From the NCBI GenBank assembly GCA_040216735.1, contig JAVJOO010000002.1, positions 85,118-149,117 on the forward strand: a stretch of DNA of 64,000 bases, in the 5' to 3' direction. Source of the stretch: Alphaproteobacteria bacterium. GTDB taxonomy: Bacteria > Pseudomonadota > Alphaproteobacteria > SHVP01. Positions 35,261-44,264 of this stretch are shown piece by piece; positions within the stretch are counted from its first letter, which is position 1; each line of letters starts with the position of its first letter. The notes under the pieces were generated by a model. That model was not told the DNA's origin. It saw only the letters and a program-made list of their open reading frames with translations, and searched no databases. Both the position numbers and the translations under genes were made by a program.

Positions 35261-37576
35261 ATGGCCGCCCTGACCCCGATCGCCCAGCAAATTTGGGACA
35301 TGAAGTACCGCCTCAAGGCCGCCGACGGCACGCCCGTCGACAAATCGATCGAGGACACCTGGCGCCGGGTCGCCAAGGCCCTAGCCGCCCCCGAGAAGGA
35401 CGCCGACGCCTGGGCCGAGAAATTCTACGGCGCCCTGGCCGACTTCAAGGTTCTGCCGGCGGGCCGCATTATCGCCGGCGCCGGCACCGACCGGCGCGTG
35501 ACGTTGTTCAACTGCTTCGTCATGAACACCATCGACGACGACATGGGCACGATCTTCGACAACCTGCGCGAAGCGGCATTGACCATGCAGCAGGGCGGCG
35601 GCATCGGCTACGACTTCTCCACGCTGCGGCCCAAGGGCGCATTGGTGAAGGGCGTCGGCGCCGACGCCTCGGGCCCGCTCTCCTTCATGGATGTGTGGGA
35701 TGCGATGTGCCGCACCATCATGTCGGCGGGCCACCGCCGCGGCGCAATGATGGCAACGCTGCGCTGCGACCATCCCGACATCGAAGCCTTCATCGAAGCC
35801 AAGCGCGAACCCGGTCGCCTGCGCATGTTCAATCTTTCGGTGCTGGTCACCGACGCCTTCATGGACGCCGTCAAGAACGACGGCCCGTGGGACCTCACCT
35901 TCAACGGCACGATCTTCGATTCGGTGTCGGCGCGCGACCTGTGGAACAAGATCATGCGGGCGACCTTCGCCTTTGCCGAACCCGGCGTGATCTTCATCGA
36001 CCGGATCAACCGGCAGAACAACCTCGCCTATTGCGAAACGATCAACGCCACCAATCCATGCGGCGAACAGCCCCTGCCGCCCTACGGCGCCTGCCTGTTG
36101 GGCTCGGTCAACCTGGCGAAGCTGGTCAAGGACGCGTTTACCCCCGGCGCCCATCTCGACACCGCCGCGCTCGATGAGATGACGCGCCTCGCGGTGCGGA
36201 TGCTCGACAACGCGATCGACGTGTCGCGCTTCCCGCTCGACTCCCAGGAACAGGAAGCCAAGAACAAGCGCCGCATGGGCTTAGGCGTCACCGGACTGGC
36301 CGACGCGCTGATCATGTGCGGCGCGCGCTACGGCAGCGATGCCGCGGTCGCCCTGACCAAGGAATGGATGGGCACGTTGCGGCGCGCCGCCTACCTCGCC
36401 TCGGCCGACCTCGCGGCCGAAAAAGGGTCGTTCCCGCTGTTCGACAAGGACCTCTACCTCGCAGGCGAGTCGGTGCAACAGCTGGACGACGACGTGCGCG
36501 CCGCCATCGCCGAGAAGGGTATCCGCAACGGCTTGCTGACCTCGGTCGCGCCGACCGGGACGATTTCGATCTTCGCCGACAACGTCTCCTCCGGCCTCGA
36601 ACCGGTCTTCAGCTTTACCTACAAGCGCAACGTGCTGATGCCCGACGGCAGCCGCCGCGAGGAAGACGTCAGCGACTATGCCTTCCGCCTCTACCGGCGG
36701 ACCTTCGGCGAGACCACCGCCCTGTCGGACGCCTTCGTCGATGCACAAAGCCTGACCCCCGCCGACCACGTGCGCATGCAGGCCACCGTGCAGGCCTATA
36801 TCGATTCGGCGGTCTCCAAGACCGTCAACGTGCCCGAGGAAATCGATTTCGAATCGTTCAAGGACGTCTACCTCAGCGCCTACGATCAGGGCTGCAAGGG
36901 CATCACCACCTACCGCCCCAACGACATCACCGGTGCCGTCCTGCGCACCGAGCCGGCCAAGGACACCGCGCAATCCGAACTGCCGCTGAACGCGCCCCCT
37001 GCGCGGCCCAAGGATCCGTTCGAGGCCGGCGGCGTGGTCTACATGACCCAACCGCTGGACCGGCCCGGCGTGCTGCCGGGCTCGACCTACAAGGTGCGCT
37101 GGCCCGAAAGCGACCACGCAATCTACATCACCGTCAACGACATCATCCAGGACGGCCGGCGGCGGCCCTTCGAGGTGTTCATCAACTCCAAGAACATGGA
37201 GCACTACGCCTGGACCGTGGCGCTAACGCGGATGATCTCGGCAGTGTTCCGGCGCGGCGGCGATATTTCGTTCGTGGTCGAGGAACTCAAGGCGGTGTTC
37301 GACCCGCGCGGCGGCTATTGGGTCGACGGCGCCTACGTGCCTTCGCTCCTGGCCGCGATCGGCGACGTGATCGAAAAGCATCTGATCAACATCGGCTTCA
37401 TCGCAGGGCCCGAAAACAAAGACGACTCCGCGCTCGAACTGCGCAAGGTCGCCGGCATGGAAGGCGGCCCGTCTGATGCCCGCCTGCGCACCTGCCCCCG
37501 CTGCTCGCAACCGTCCCTGATGCGCCTAGAGGGCTGCGACACCTGCACGAGCTGCGGGTTCAGTAAGTGCGGGTAG
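35261..37576 (+). CDS. nrdJ: Adenosylcobalamin-dependent ribonucleotide reductase (class II)
   Basis: A 771-residue class II reductase that makes deoxyribonucleotides with adenosylcobalamin as radical source. Seen are NCFVMNTIDDDMG (first substrate Cys), MQQGGGIGYDFSTLRPKG, NPCGEQPLPPYGACLLGSVN (thiyl Cys and Glu), APTGTISIFADNVSSG, and a Cys-rich C-terminus (CPRCSQ, CDTCTSCGFSKCG) that re-reduces the site. The ATG at 35261 is the natural family start. No nrdAB is in view. It needs the product of the adenosyltransferase at 20331. B12-dependence is family knowledge. Confidence 0.97.
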   Translation: MAALTPIAQQIWDMKYRLKAADGTPVDKSIEDTWRRVAKALAAPEKDADAWAEKFYGALADFKVLPAGRIIAGAGTDRRVTLFNCFVMNTIDDDMGTIFDNLREAALTMQQGGGIGYDFSTLRPKGALVKGVGADASGPLSFMDVWDAMCRTIMSAGHRRGAMMATLRCDHPDIEAFIEAKREPGRLRMFNLSVLVTDAFMDAVKNDGPWDLTFNGTIFDSVSARDLWNKIMRATFAFAEPGVIFIDRINRQNNLAYCETINATNPCGEQPLPPYGACLLGSVNLAKLVKDAFTPGAHLDTAALDEMTRLAVRMLDNAIDVSRFPLDSQEQEAKNKRRMGLGVTGLADALIMCGARYGSDAAVALTKEWMGTLRRAAYLASADLAAEKGSFPLFDKDLYLAGESVQQLDDDVRAAIAEKGIRNGLLTSVAPTGTISIFADNVSSGLEPVFSFTYKRNVLMPDGSRREEDVSDYAFRLYRRTFGETTALSDAFVDAQSLTPADHVRMQATVQAYIDSAVSKTVNVPEEIDFESFKDVYLSAYDQGCKGITTYRPNDITGAVLRTEPAKDTAQSELPLNAPPARPKDPFEAGGVVYMTQPLDRPGVLPGSTYKVRWPESDHAIYITVNDIIQDGRRRPFEVFINSKNMEHYAWTVALTRMISAVFRRGGDISFVVEELKAVFDPRGGYWVDGAYVPSLLAAIGDVIEKHLINIGFIAGPENKDDSALELRKVAGMEGGPSDARLRTCPRCSQPSLMRLEGCDTCTSCGFSKCG

Positions 37577-37660
37577 GGTCGAAACCCGTGGCGTCATGGG
37601 CTTGCACCCCCTCGCAGGATCGCGCCCGGTTGCACGGAAACGTACATCTCACCTGACGTT

Positions 37661-38290
37661 TCACACCTTGGAAACCAACCGGTGCACCGCATGCAGCGGT
37701 CCGTCGGCGATCCCCAGTTCGTCGAGATGGGCAATGGTGTTGGCGAGGTAGTCGCGGTTGCTGCCGCTCTGCCCTGAAGCAGCAGCGATGATGTCGGCGA
37801 TCCGGGCGGGCGGCAATTTGCCGGCATAGTGATCGTGCGCCGGGTTAACGACAAAACACGCCGCCCGCACGACGCTTGCGCCGCGCGAAACTTGTCTCTC
37901 CCCCCTCCCTGCCCTCGCCCTTGGCGAGGGGGAGGAGGTAGACCCGGCTTCGCCGCTTGGTGCCACGCCCAGCGCAACCCGCAGCCACTTCAACGCATAC
38001 ACATCCACCGCATGGCCGAACATTTCGCGCGCAATGAGGTAATCCATCGCCGCCGCCGCGTCCGCAGCCGCCACCCGGAACGCCCGCCCCACGCACGAGC
38101 CGCCGCGGTCCAGCCCCAGCACGAGTCCGCGCCGCTCGGGCGTGCCGCGGTAGTGTTCGGAATAAAGGCAGAAGGCGCGGTGATAGCCATGCAGTTGCGC
38201 GGACCGGACTTCGGCATAGGGAAAGCCCGGGTTCCACATCAGCGACCCGTAGCCGAACACCCAAATATCGCCCTCGCCGTTTCGCTGCAC
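37661..38290 (-). CDS. ChaC-type gamma-glutamylcyclotransferase carrying an in-frame insertion
   Basis: A 209-residue glutathione-specific gamma-glutamylcyclotransferase, releasing 5-oxoproline. The substrate loop FGYGSLMWNPGF, GLDRGGSCVG, YLIAREMFG with catalytic Glu, and FVVNPAHDHYAGKLP are all present. Between LRVALG and RAACFVV there is a stretch of about 30 residues (rich in Ser, Pro, Arg, Gly) not expected in the family, encoded by a hairpin-forming DNA element (37901-37940). The start is a GTG at 38290 with GGGAG eight bases upstream; the longer ATG at 38374 lacks support. The fold may tolerate the insertion as a surface loop. Confidence 0.85.
   Translation of the reverse strand: MQRNGEGDIWVFGYGSLMWNPGFPYAEVRSAQLHGYHRAFCLYSEHYRGTPERRGLVLGLDRGGSCVGRAFRVAAADAAAAMDYLIAREMFGHAVDVYALKWLRVALGVAPSGEAGSTSSPSPRARAGRGERQVSRGASVVRAACFVVNPAHDHYAGKLPPARIADIIAAASGQSGSNRDYLANTIAHLDELGIADGPLHAVHRLVSKV
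37901..37940. repeat. Palindromic element inside the ChaC gene
   Basis: The arms CCCTCGCC (37912-37919) and GGCGAGGG (37923-37930) pair perfectly around a three-base loop, and C-rich and G-rich flanks extend the match imperfectly to about 37901 and 37940. It resembles the small intergenic repeats common in Rhodospirillales but lies within a coding sequence in frame, reminiscent of Rickettsia palindromic elements. No second copy was found in this window. Confidence 0.6.
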
Positions 38291-38385
38291 CCCGTGTCTC
38301 CCACCGGCTCGCCGCAGTGGCCGCGCCGTTTCGCGCCCGCTATATACTAGGCCGATGAACCCCCGCCAACGCACCCGCCCCCCGC

Positions 38386-39459
38386 ATGGCTGAATACGCC
38401 ACCGCCGCCTTCGAAAGCCGGCGCCGGCCGCGCACCAAATTGTGGGCGGCGCTGACCGTCATCGTCTTCGCCGTGATCGCGGCGGGGCTCTATACCGCGT
38501 TCTGGTTCGACGCCGCCGAACGGCTCAAGATCGGTATTGTTGAGTGGACCGCGCAGCAGCGCGCGGACGGCAACTTCGTCGTCCTAAACGATCTCAAAAT
38601 CACCGGCTTTCCGCTCGCCTTTACGCTCACGGCCGACCAAGCCGTGGTTGGGCGTACCAACGAACGAACGTTTTCCTGGCGCGCCGAAGGGTTCCGCGCC
38701 CGCGCCTGGGTATGGGCGCCGCGTACCTTGGCGGTTAGCGCACCCGATAACGGCTTGACCTTTTCGGCGCGCGGCAATTCGCGCAACGTCGAAATGAATG
38801 CCGCCAGCCTAGCCATGACGGTTGAACTCGACGGCGCCAACTGGCCGCGCGTCATCACTGCGCGCTTCGAGCGGCCGGTCCTGCGCATCCTTGGCATCCG
38901 CGACGAGATCGCCGCCAGCACACTGTCCCTGAATGCGACGACGGCGCCCGACGGCCAGGGGTCGCTGGCCCTCGACGCGATCGATATCACCAGCGGACAA
39001 GCGCTGCTGCAGCGCCTGGGCGGCACGGTCGATCGTCTCAAAGCGACCGCCGACCTCAAGGGCGCTTGGACGGTGGGACCGCTTGAACGCCAACTCGACG
39101 CTTGGCGGCTGGCCGGGGGCACGTTGGAGGTGCGCGATACGCGGCTGGAGTGGAGCGGCCTTACGGTCGATGCCGATGGCACCTTCTCGCTCGACGAAGA
39201 GCTGCGCCCGCTGGGCGCGATGACCGCGACGTTCCTGGGCCTATCCGACTTCATCGACCGGCTGCAAGCAGCCGAGATCGTGCGCCCGCGCGATGCCGCC
39301 GCCGCAAAGGTATCGATCAATCTGTTGGGCGAACGTACCGAGGGGGGCCGCATTCGCATCCCCGTAACCGCGCAGTTCGGCCGCCTGTCGGTGGGCCCGG
39401 TCGGTTTAGGCGACCTGTTGCCGGTGACCGACCTTTTGTACATCCCCAACCTGCAATAG
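38386..39459 (+). CDS. DUF2125 family membrane-anchored protein
   Basis: A 357-residue protein with one N-terminal hydrophobic helix (residues about 20-43), then a beta-rich periplasmic domain. KITGFPLAFTLTADQAVVG and the regular strand pattern, and a C-terminal LLPVTDLLYIPN, fit DUF2125, an alphaproteobacteria-wide family of unknown function, possibly related to AsmA-like lipid transport proteins. It is convergent with tyrA. Confidence 0.88.
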   Translation: MAEYATAAFESRRRPRTKLWAALTVIVFAVIAAGLYTAFWFDAAERLKIGIVEWTAQQRADGNFVVLNDLKITGFPLAFTLTADQAVVGRTNERTFSWRAEGFRARAWVWAPRTLAVSAPDNGLTFSARGNSRNVEMNAASLAMTVELDGANWPRVITARFERPVLRILGIRDEIAASTLSLNATTAPDGQGSLALDAIDITSGQALLQRLGGTVDRLKATADLKGAWTVGPLERQLDAWRLAGGTLEVRDTRLEWSGLTVDADGTFSLDEELRPLGAMTATFLGLSDFIDRLQAAEIVRPRDAAAAKVSINLLGERTEGGRIRIPVTAQFGRLSVGPVGLGDLLPVTDLLYIPNLQ

Positions 39460-39464
39460 GCCGC

Positions 39465-40376
39465 TTAGGATTTTTTCAAATGCTCGGGCTCGTCCTGGCC
39501 CGCCGCGATTATGCCGCGGCGGATGTCGCGGGTGCGCCGGAACAGCGTCTCCAACGTCTCGGCATCGCCCCAGCGAATTGCGCGCTGGAGCGCCGAGAGG
39601 TCTTCGGTAAAGCGGCCCAGCATTTCCAGCACTGCGTCTTTATTGTTGAGAAAAATATCGCGCCACATCACCGGATCGCTGGCGGCAATGCGAGTGAAGT
39701 CGCGAAAACCACCGGCCGAATATTTGAACACTTCCGATTCGGTGACGGTCTCCAGGTCGTCGGCGGTGCGCACAATGTTGTAGGCGATCAAATGCGGCAG
39801 GTGCGAGGTGATCGCCAGCACCCGGTCGTGGTGGGCCGCGTCCATGATTTCGGTTTTGCTGCCCAAGGTGCGCCACAGCGCAGCGACCCGCGCGACCGCC
39901 GCCGGATCGGTACCTTCGGCGGGTGTCAGAATGCACCAGCGTTTTTCGAACAGTTCGGCGAAGCCCGCATCGGGGCCCGAAAATTCGGTCCCCGCGACCG
40001 GATGCGACGGGACGAGGTGAACCCCTTCAGGCAAATGCGGCGCAACGTCGCGCAAAATCGATTCCTTGACCGAGCCTGTGTCGCTGACGATGGCGCCAGG
40101 TGCGAGGTGCGGCGCGATCTCGGCCGCCACCGCGCCCACCGCGCCGACCGGTACGGCCAGGATCACGAGGTCGGCGCCGCGTACCGCCGCGCCGATGTCC
40201 TCGGCGATGTCGCCTAAACCGAGCGCGCGGGCACGGGCGCGGATGTCCGCCGCCGCATCGAAACCTGCCACCGTTTCGGCGGCGCCATGGGCCCGGGCGG
40301 CATGGCTGATCGACGCGCCGATCAATCCCAGGCCGATGATGGCTAGCCGCGTGAACGGGCGCTGCGCCTCTGTCAT
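39465..40376 (-). CDS. tyrA: Prephenate/arogenate (cyclohexadienyl) dehydrogenase
   Basis: A 303-residue NAD(P)-dependent dehydrogenase for tyrosine synthesis. The cofactor motif IIGLGLIGASISHA is at the N-terminus, then ILAVPVGAV, VSDTGSVKESI, and VPSHPVAGTEFSGPDAG with the catalytic His; HLPHLIAYNIV follows in the dimer helix. Length is normal for the TyrC/TyrA form without a fused ACT or mutase domain. The ATG overlaps the hisC stop by four bases (ATGA), so they are coupled. Confidence 0.95.
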   Translation of the reverse strand: MTEAQRPFTRLAIIGLGLIGASISHAARAHGAAETVAGFDAAADIRARARALGLGDIAEDIGAAVRGADLVILAVPVGAVGAVAAEIAPHLAPGAIVSDTGSVKESILRDVAPHLPEGVHLVPSHPVAGTEFSGPDAGFAELFEKRWCILTPAEGTDPAAVARVAALWRTLGSKTEIMDAAHHDRVLAITSHLPHLIAYNIVRTADDLETVTESEVFKYSAGGFRDFTRIAASDPVMWRDIFLNNKDAVLEMLGRFTEDLSALQRAIRWGDAETLETLFRRTRDIRRGIIAAGQDEPEHLKKS

Positions 40377-41479
40377 CGAGCCGGATTCGCCGCGACGAAG
40401 TCTTTCAGGGCGGCGATGGCGGCGGCATTGTCGTCGGCCAGGCCCACCGAAACGCGCAGGTATTGCGGCAACCCGTAACCGGCAATCAAACGCACCAGGA
40501 TGCCGCGCGACCGCAAAAACGCGAAGCCGGCCTGGGCCCGTTCCGCGCCGCCGAAATCGGCGATCAAAAAGTTTCCGACGCTGGGCGCCGTGGGCAAGCC
40601 CAATCCTGCAAGTTCGCGGGCAAGCCAGGGCAGCCATTGGTCGTTGTGGGCGCGCGCCTTGGCTTCGAAGCGCGCATCTTCGATCGCCGCGACCGCCGCG
40701 GCCTGGGCGGCGGCATTGACGTTGAATGGACCGCGCACGCGGTTCAGCGCGTCGGCAATCGCCGGGGCGGCGTAGCACCAACCCACACGCAACGCCGACA
40801 GGCCGTAAATCTTCGAGAACGTGCGCAGCATCACGACATTGTCGTGGCCCGCGACAAGGTCCTGCCCGGCGCTGTAATCGGCCGCGCCGACATACTCGGC
40901 ATAGGCCGCGTCGATCGCCAAAATGACGTCGCTCGGCAGGCCGTCGCGCAACCGCTGCAGTTCAGCCGATGTGACGTAGCTGCCGGTCGGGTTGTTCGGG
41001 TTGGCCAGGAAGACGATCCGCGTGCGCGAAGTCACCCGGGCCAGCAACTGGTCGACGTCGGCGCGCAGATCGCGTTCGGGCGCAGCCACCGGTACTGCGC
41101 CCGCCGCCATCGCCGAGATCCGGTACATCAAGAAGCCGTGCTCGGTGTACAGCACTTCCTCGCCCGGTCCGGCATAGGCGGTGATCAACAGCGAAATCAG
41201 TTCGTCCGAGCCCGCGCCGCACACGATCTGCGCGGGCGATACCCCGTGCCGCCGGCCGATGGCTTCGCGCAGCACGCGCGCTTCGCCGTCGGGATAGCGG
41301 TGCAGCGTTGCCGCCGCTGCCTTGAACGCGTCGATCGCCTTCGGGCTGGGGCCGAGCGCAGACTCGTTCGACGATAATTTGACGATGTTGTCGATCCCCG
41401 GCGCGTCGGCCTCGCCGCCCTTGTAGGGCGTGATGTCCATGACACCGGCGTGGGGCCGGGGGCTCGGTGGGTGAGTCAT
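40373..41479 (-). CDS. hisC: Histidinol-phosphate aminotransferase / aromatic aminotransferase
   Basis: A 368-residue fold I PLP aminotransferase. Key segments are LSSNESALGPSPKA, GAGSDELI, FLANPNNPTGSYV, DAAYAEYVG, and RTFSKIYGLSALRVGW with the PLP-Lys, then RLIAGYGLPQYLRVSVG. In alphaproteobacteria this copy next to tyrA often serves aromatic amino acid transamination as well as histidine synthesis. The start is the ATG at 41479 directly after the stop of the upstream mutase gene, with translation probably coupled. Confidence 0.93.
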   Translation of the reverse strand: MTHPPSPRPHAGVMDITPYKGGEADAPGIDNIVKLSSNESALGPSPKAIDAFKAAAATLHRYPDGEARVLREAIGRRHGVSPAQIVCGAGSDELISLLITAYAGPGEEVLYTEHGFLMYRISAMAAGAVPVAAPERDLRADVDQLLARVTSRTRIVFLANPNNPTGSYVTSAELQRLRDGLPSDVILAIDAAYAEYVGAADYSAGQDLVAGHDNVVMLRTFSKIYGLSALRVGWCYAAPAIADALNRVRGPFNVNAAAQAAAVAAIEDARFEAKARAHNDQWLPWLARELAGLGLPTAPSVGNFLIADFGGAERAQAGFAFLRSRGILVRLIAGYGLPQYLRVSVGLADDNAAAIAALKDFVAANPAR

Positions 41480-41480
41480 A

Positions 41481-42323
41481 TCAAGCGCGTGAAAAGGGCC
41501 GCGCGTAGGAGCCCGCCGCGGACAGGCGCGCGCTGCCGACGCGCTTGGCGAACGCGGCGAGCCTTGGGTCGGCTGACGTAACGTAGCCATCGACCTCGAA
41601 CAGGTAGGAATCGCCCGCGCCGCGTTCGGAGAATGATGAAATCGCCCGACCGCCGAGATCGACGGCTTTGAGATGATCAGTCAAAGACCGCCGGCTGATT
41701 TGTTCGTCGGTGCTGACCACGAGCCAGCTCAAATCGTCGCCGCTTTCGTCGTAAGGCAGGCAACCCACGACCATCGCCTGGAGGTCTTCGAACCGCGCGC
41801 CCGGGTTGTCGACGAACGGCAAACGCCCGATCACGCGCGGCATGTTGTCGCCGCCACCGCTCATATACCGCCACCACGGATCGGCCTCGCCGTCGTGTGG
41901 CTGGGGCAAAATGCCAACGGTTGCCGCGCCCTCGGACACCGCCCGCAGCACCACGGTGGGGGATTTGTGCAAGGACATGTGTGTCGCCGACCCGAAATGG
42001 TCGCGCGCCAGATCCCAGTAACCGACCGATTTTTCCGGGGCGCAGACCGCGACCTCCAACGGCCCTTGCAGGCGGCAATAGGCGGCAATCAGTTCGCGCC
42101 AAATCCGCCCGACGACGGGTTGCGGTAGGCCGGTTTCGGTCCCCGCCAACAACGTCCGCAGGACCGTGGCTTCGCGTCCGGGCCGCAAGATCGGGCCGCC
42201 CCCCTTAGCCGCGCCGACCCGCCGCACGACATCGGTTCGTGCCGCGATCGCCGCCAACAATCGGGCGTCGATTTCGTCAATTTCGCGCCGGAGCGCGTCG
42301 AGATCGGTTGTGTCGTTGCTCAT
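41481..42323 (-). CDS. Chorismate mutase with a degenerate prephenate dehydratase-like C-terminal half
   Basis: A 280-residue protein. Residues about 8-85 are an AroQ-type chorismate mutase (LDALRREIDEIDARLLAAIAAR, and later RLLA and IWRELIAAYCRLQ). The rest resembles prephenate dehydratase: a ligand-binding lobe (LHKSPTVVLRAV, EGAATVGILP) and an ACT-like tail with VDLGGRAISSFSERG and YLFEVDG. The usual dehydratase T-R-F catalytic motif is not present where expected (SWLVVSTDEQ), and the ESRP regulatory motif is replaced. So prephenate formation is likely, but phenylpyruvate formation is doubtful. First gene of the mutase-hisC-tyrA operon. Confidence 0.85.
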   Translation of the reverse strand: MSNDTTDLDALRREIDEIDARLLAAIAARTDVVRRVGAAKGGGPILRPGREATVLRTLLAGTETGLPQPVVGRIWRELIAAYCRLQGPLEVAVCAPEKSVGYWDLARDHFGSATHMSLHKSPTVVLRAVSEGAATVGILPQPHDGEADPWWRYMSGGGDNMPRVIGRLPFVDNPGARFEDLQAMVVGCLPYDESGDDLSWLVVSTDEQISRRSLTDHLKAVDLGGRAISSFSERGAGDSYLFEVDGYVTSADPRLAAFAKRVGSARLSAAGSYARPFSRA

Positions 42324-42459
42324 GATAAACCCCTTCGGCCACCGCGCCGGGGCGGCATAGTCTTAAGCGCCGAAAGGGCCAAAATCAAAGAAAACATTGA
42401 CATATCCGTTACCTAAGCCAAGTTATTCGATCCCCGGGTCAATCTGGTTTTGCTCTTAG

Positions 42460-43635
42460 ATGGCGGTCGCCGATCCCATGGAAGTCTCGCGCTCATCGCC
42501 AAGCGCCGTCAGCGGCCAGTTCGTCGAATTGGGCGCCGCCGGACCCTTGCGCCTGGACAGCGGGACCGAACTCGCCGCCTTCGGGGTGGCCTACCAAACC
42601 TACGGCACCCTCAACGCCGACAAGTCCAATGCCGTCCTGGTGTGCCACGCGCTAACCGGCGACCAGCACGCCGCCAACGACCACCCGATGACGCAAAAAC
42701 CGGGGTGGTGGGACATCATGATTGGACCGGGCCGACCGCTCGATACCGATCGCTACTTCGTCATCTGCGCCAATGTCCTTGGCGGGTGCATGGGCTCGAC
42801 CGGGCCCGGCGAGATCAATCCTGAAACCGGCAAGCCGTGGGGCCTCGCCTTTCCGGTCATCACCATCGGCGACATGGTGCGGGCCCAGGCCCGCCTCCTC
42901 GACCACCTCGGGATCGACCAACTGTTTTGCGTCATCGGCGGATCGATGGGCGGGATGCAGGCGTTGCAGTGGGCCTCGGCCTACCCTGAGCGCGTCTTCG
43001 CATCGGTACCGATCGCCGCCGCGTCGCGCCATTCGGCCCAGAACATCGCCTTCCACGAGGTCGGCCGCCAAGCGATCATGGCAGACCGCGACTGGCACGG
43101 CGGCGCCTACCACGACCACGGCACCACGCCGCGCGCCGGTCTCGCGGTGGCGCGCATGGCCGCTCATATCACCTACCTGTCCGAAGCGGCGCTGCGCCGC
43201 AAGTTCGGTCGCAAGCTGCAGGACCGCGACCGCATCACCTTCGGCTTCGACGCCGACTTCCAGGTCGAAAGCTACCTGCGCCACCAGGGCATGACCTTCG
43301 TCGACCGCTTCGATGCAAACTCCTATCTCTACATCACCCGCGCGATGGACTACTTCGACCTTGCGGCCGAGCACGGCGGCAGCCTTGCTGCGGCCTTCCA
43401 CAAAACGCCGGTTAGGTTCTGCGCGATCTCCTTCACGTCGGACTGGCTGTTCCCAACGTCGGACAGCCGCGAAGTGGTCAAGGCGCTGAACTCCGAGGCA
43501 GCCAACGTCAGCTTCGTCGAAGTCGACACCGACAAGGGCCACGACGCCTTTCTGCTTGACGAGCCCGAATTCCACAAAACGCTGGTCGGGTTCCTCAACG
43601 GCGCCGCCGACAAACGCGGCTTGAAAAAACCGTGA
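42460..43635 (+). CDS. metX: Homoserine O-acetyltransferase
   Basis: A 391-residue alpha/beta hydrolase-fold acyltransferase for methionine synthesis. Nucleophile elbow [33 protein letters not shown] in the oxyanion region, and the acid/base part [12 protein letters not shown] with the catalytic His. Acetyl-CoA or succinyl-CoA use cannot be told. It forms a coupled pair with metW (four-base GTGA overlap). A TTGACA at 42397-42402 lies about 60 bases upstream, possibly the -35 box of its promoter. Divergent from the aromatic operon. Confidence 0.96.
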   Translation: MAVADPMEVSRSSPSAVSGQFVELGAAGPLRLDSGTELAAFGVAYQTYGTLNADKSNAVLVCHALTGDQHAANDHPMTQKPGWWDIMIGPGRPLDTDRYFVICANVLGGCMGSTGPGEINPETGKPWGLAFPVITIGDMVRAQARLLDHLGIDQLFCVIGGSMGGMQALQWASAYPERVFASVPIAAASRHSAQNIAFHEVGRQAIMADRDWHGGAYHDHGTTPRAGLAVARMAAHITYLSEAALRRKFGRKLQDRDRITFGFDADFQVESYLRHQGMTFVDRFDANSYLYITRAMDYFDLAAEHGGSLAAAFHKTPVRFCAISFTSDWLFPTSDSREVVKALNSEAANVSFVEVDTDKGHDAFLLDEPEFHKTLVGFLNGAADKRGLKKP

Positions 43636-44264
43636 GCGCGGCGGACGAGCGCGCCCGCGCAGGACTGCGCAGCGATCTTCTGTTCGTCGCCGACCTGATC
43701 GAACCGGGCGCGCGGGTTCTCGACATCGGCTGCGGCGACGGCGCCCTGCTGCACTACCTCAGCAGCGAACGCGGCGTCGACGGACGCGGCATCGAAATCA
43801 GCCAAGCTGGGGTGAACGCATGCGTCAGCCACGGCCTCTCGGTGATCCAGGGCAACGCGGACACCGACCTCCAGGACTATCCGGACGGCGCCTTCGACTA
43901 CGTCGTGTTGAGCCGAACCCTGCAGGCGACCCGCAACCCGCGCGAAGTGCTGGCTCAGTTGGTGCGCATTGGCCGCAAGGCAATCGTGACCTTTCCCAAC
44001 TTCGGCTATTGGCGGGTGCGCTGGAATCTGATTGCCAACGGGCAAATGCCCACGACCCGGCTGTTGGCCGACCCCTGGTACAGCACCGAAAATATTCACC
44101 TGTGCACGATCCGCGACTTTACCGCGCTCTGCGACGAACTCGATCTGCGCACCGAGCACCAGGCCATCCTTAATCACACCGGGCGCGACACCCAGTTTCG
44201 CAGCACGTCGCGGTTTGCCAATTTCTTCGGCGAACAGGCGCTATTCATGCTCTCCCGGCGCTAG
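43632..44264 (+). CDS. metW: Methionine biosynthesis protein MetW
   Basis: A 210-residue class I methyltransferase-fold protein that partners MetX. SAM-motif [15 protein letters not shown], then [11 protein letters not shown], and [19 protein letters not shown]; the C-terminal part contains [14 protein letters not shown] typical of MetW. It starts with GTG at 43632 overlapping the metX stop. Its 3' end overlaps the convergent methyltransferase gene by 24 bases. Confidence 0.95.
   Translation: MSAADERARAGLRSDLLFVADLIEPGARVLDIGCGDGALLHYLSSERGVDGRGIEISQAGVNACVSHGLSVIQGNADTDLQDYPDGAFDYVVLSRTLQATRNPREVLAQLVRIGRKAIVTFPNFGYWRVRWNLIANGQMPTTRLLADPWYSTENIHLCTIRDFTALCDELDLRTEHQAILNHTGRDTQFRSTSRFANFFGEQALFMLSRR

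Noticed and set aside
34982..35290. N-terminal extension of the cassette's first gene
   Set aside because: The stretch is A+T-rich, non-protein-like in content and includes the nrdJ leader; more likely spacer.
42324..42459. A SAM-II/SAM-type riboswitch ahead of metX
   Set aside because: The region lacks the known SAM-II core bases and pseudoknot; only a promoter-like TTGACA is visible.
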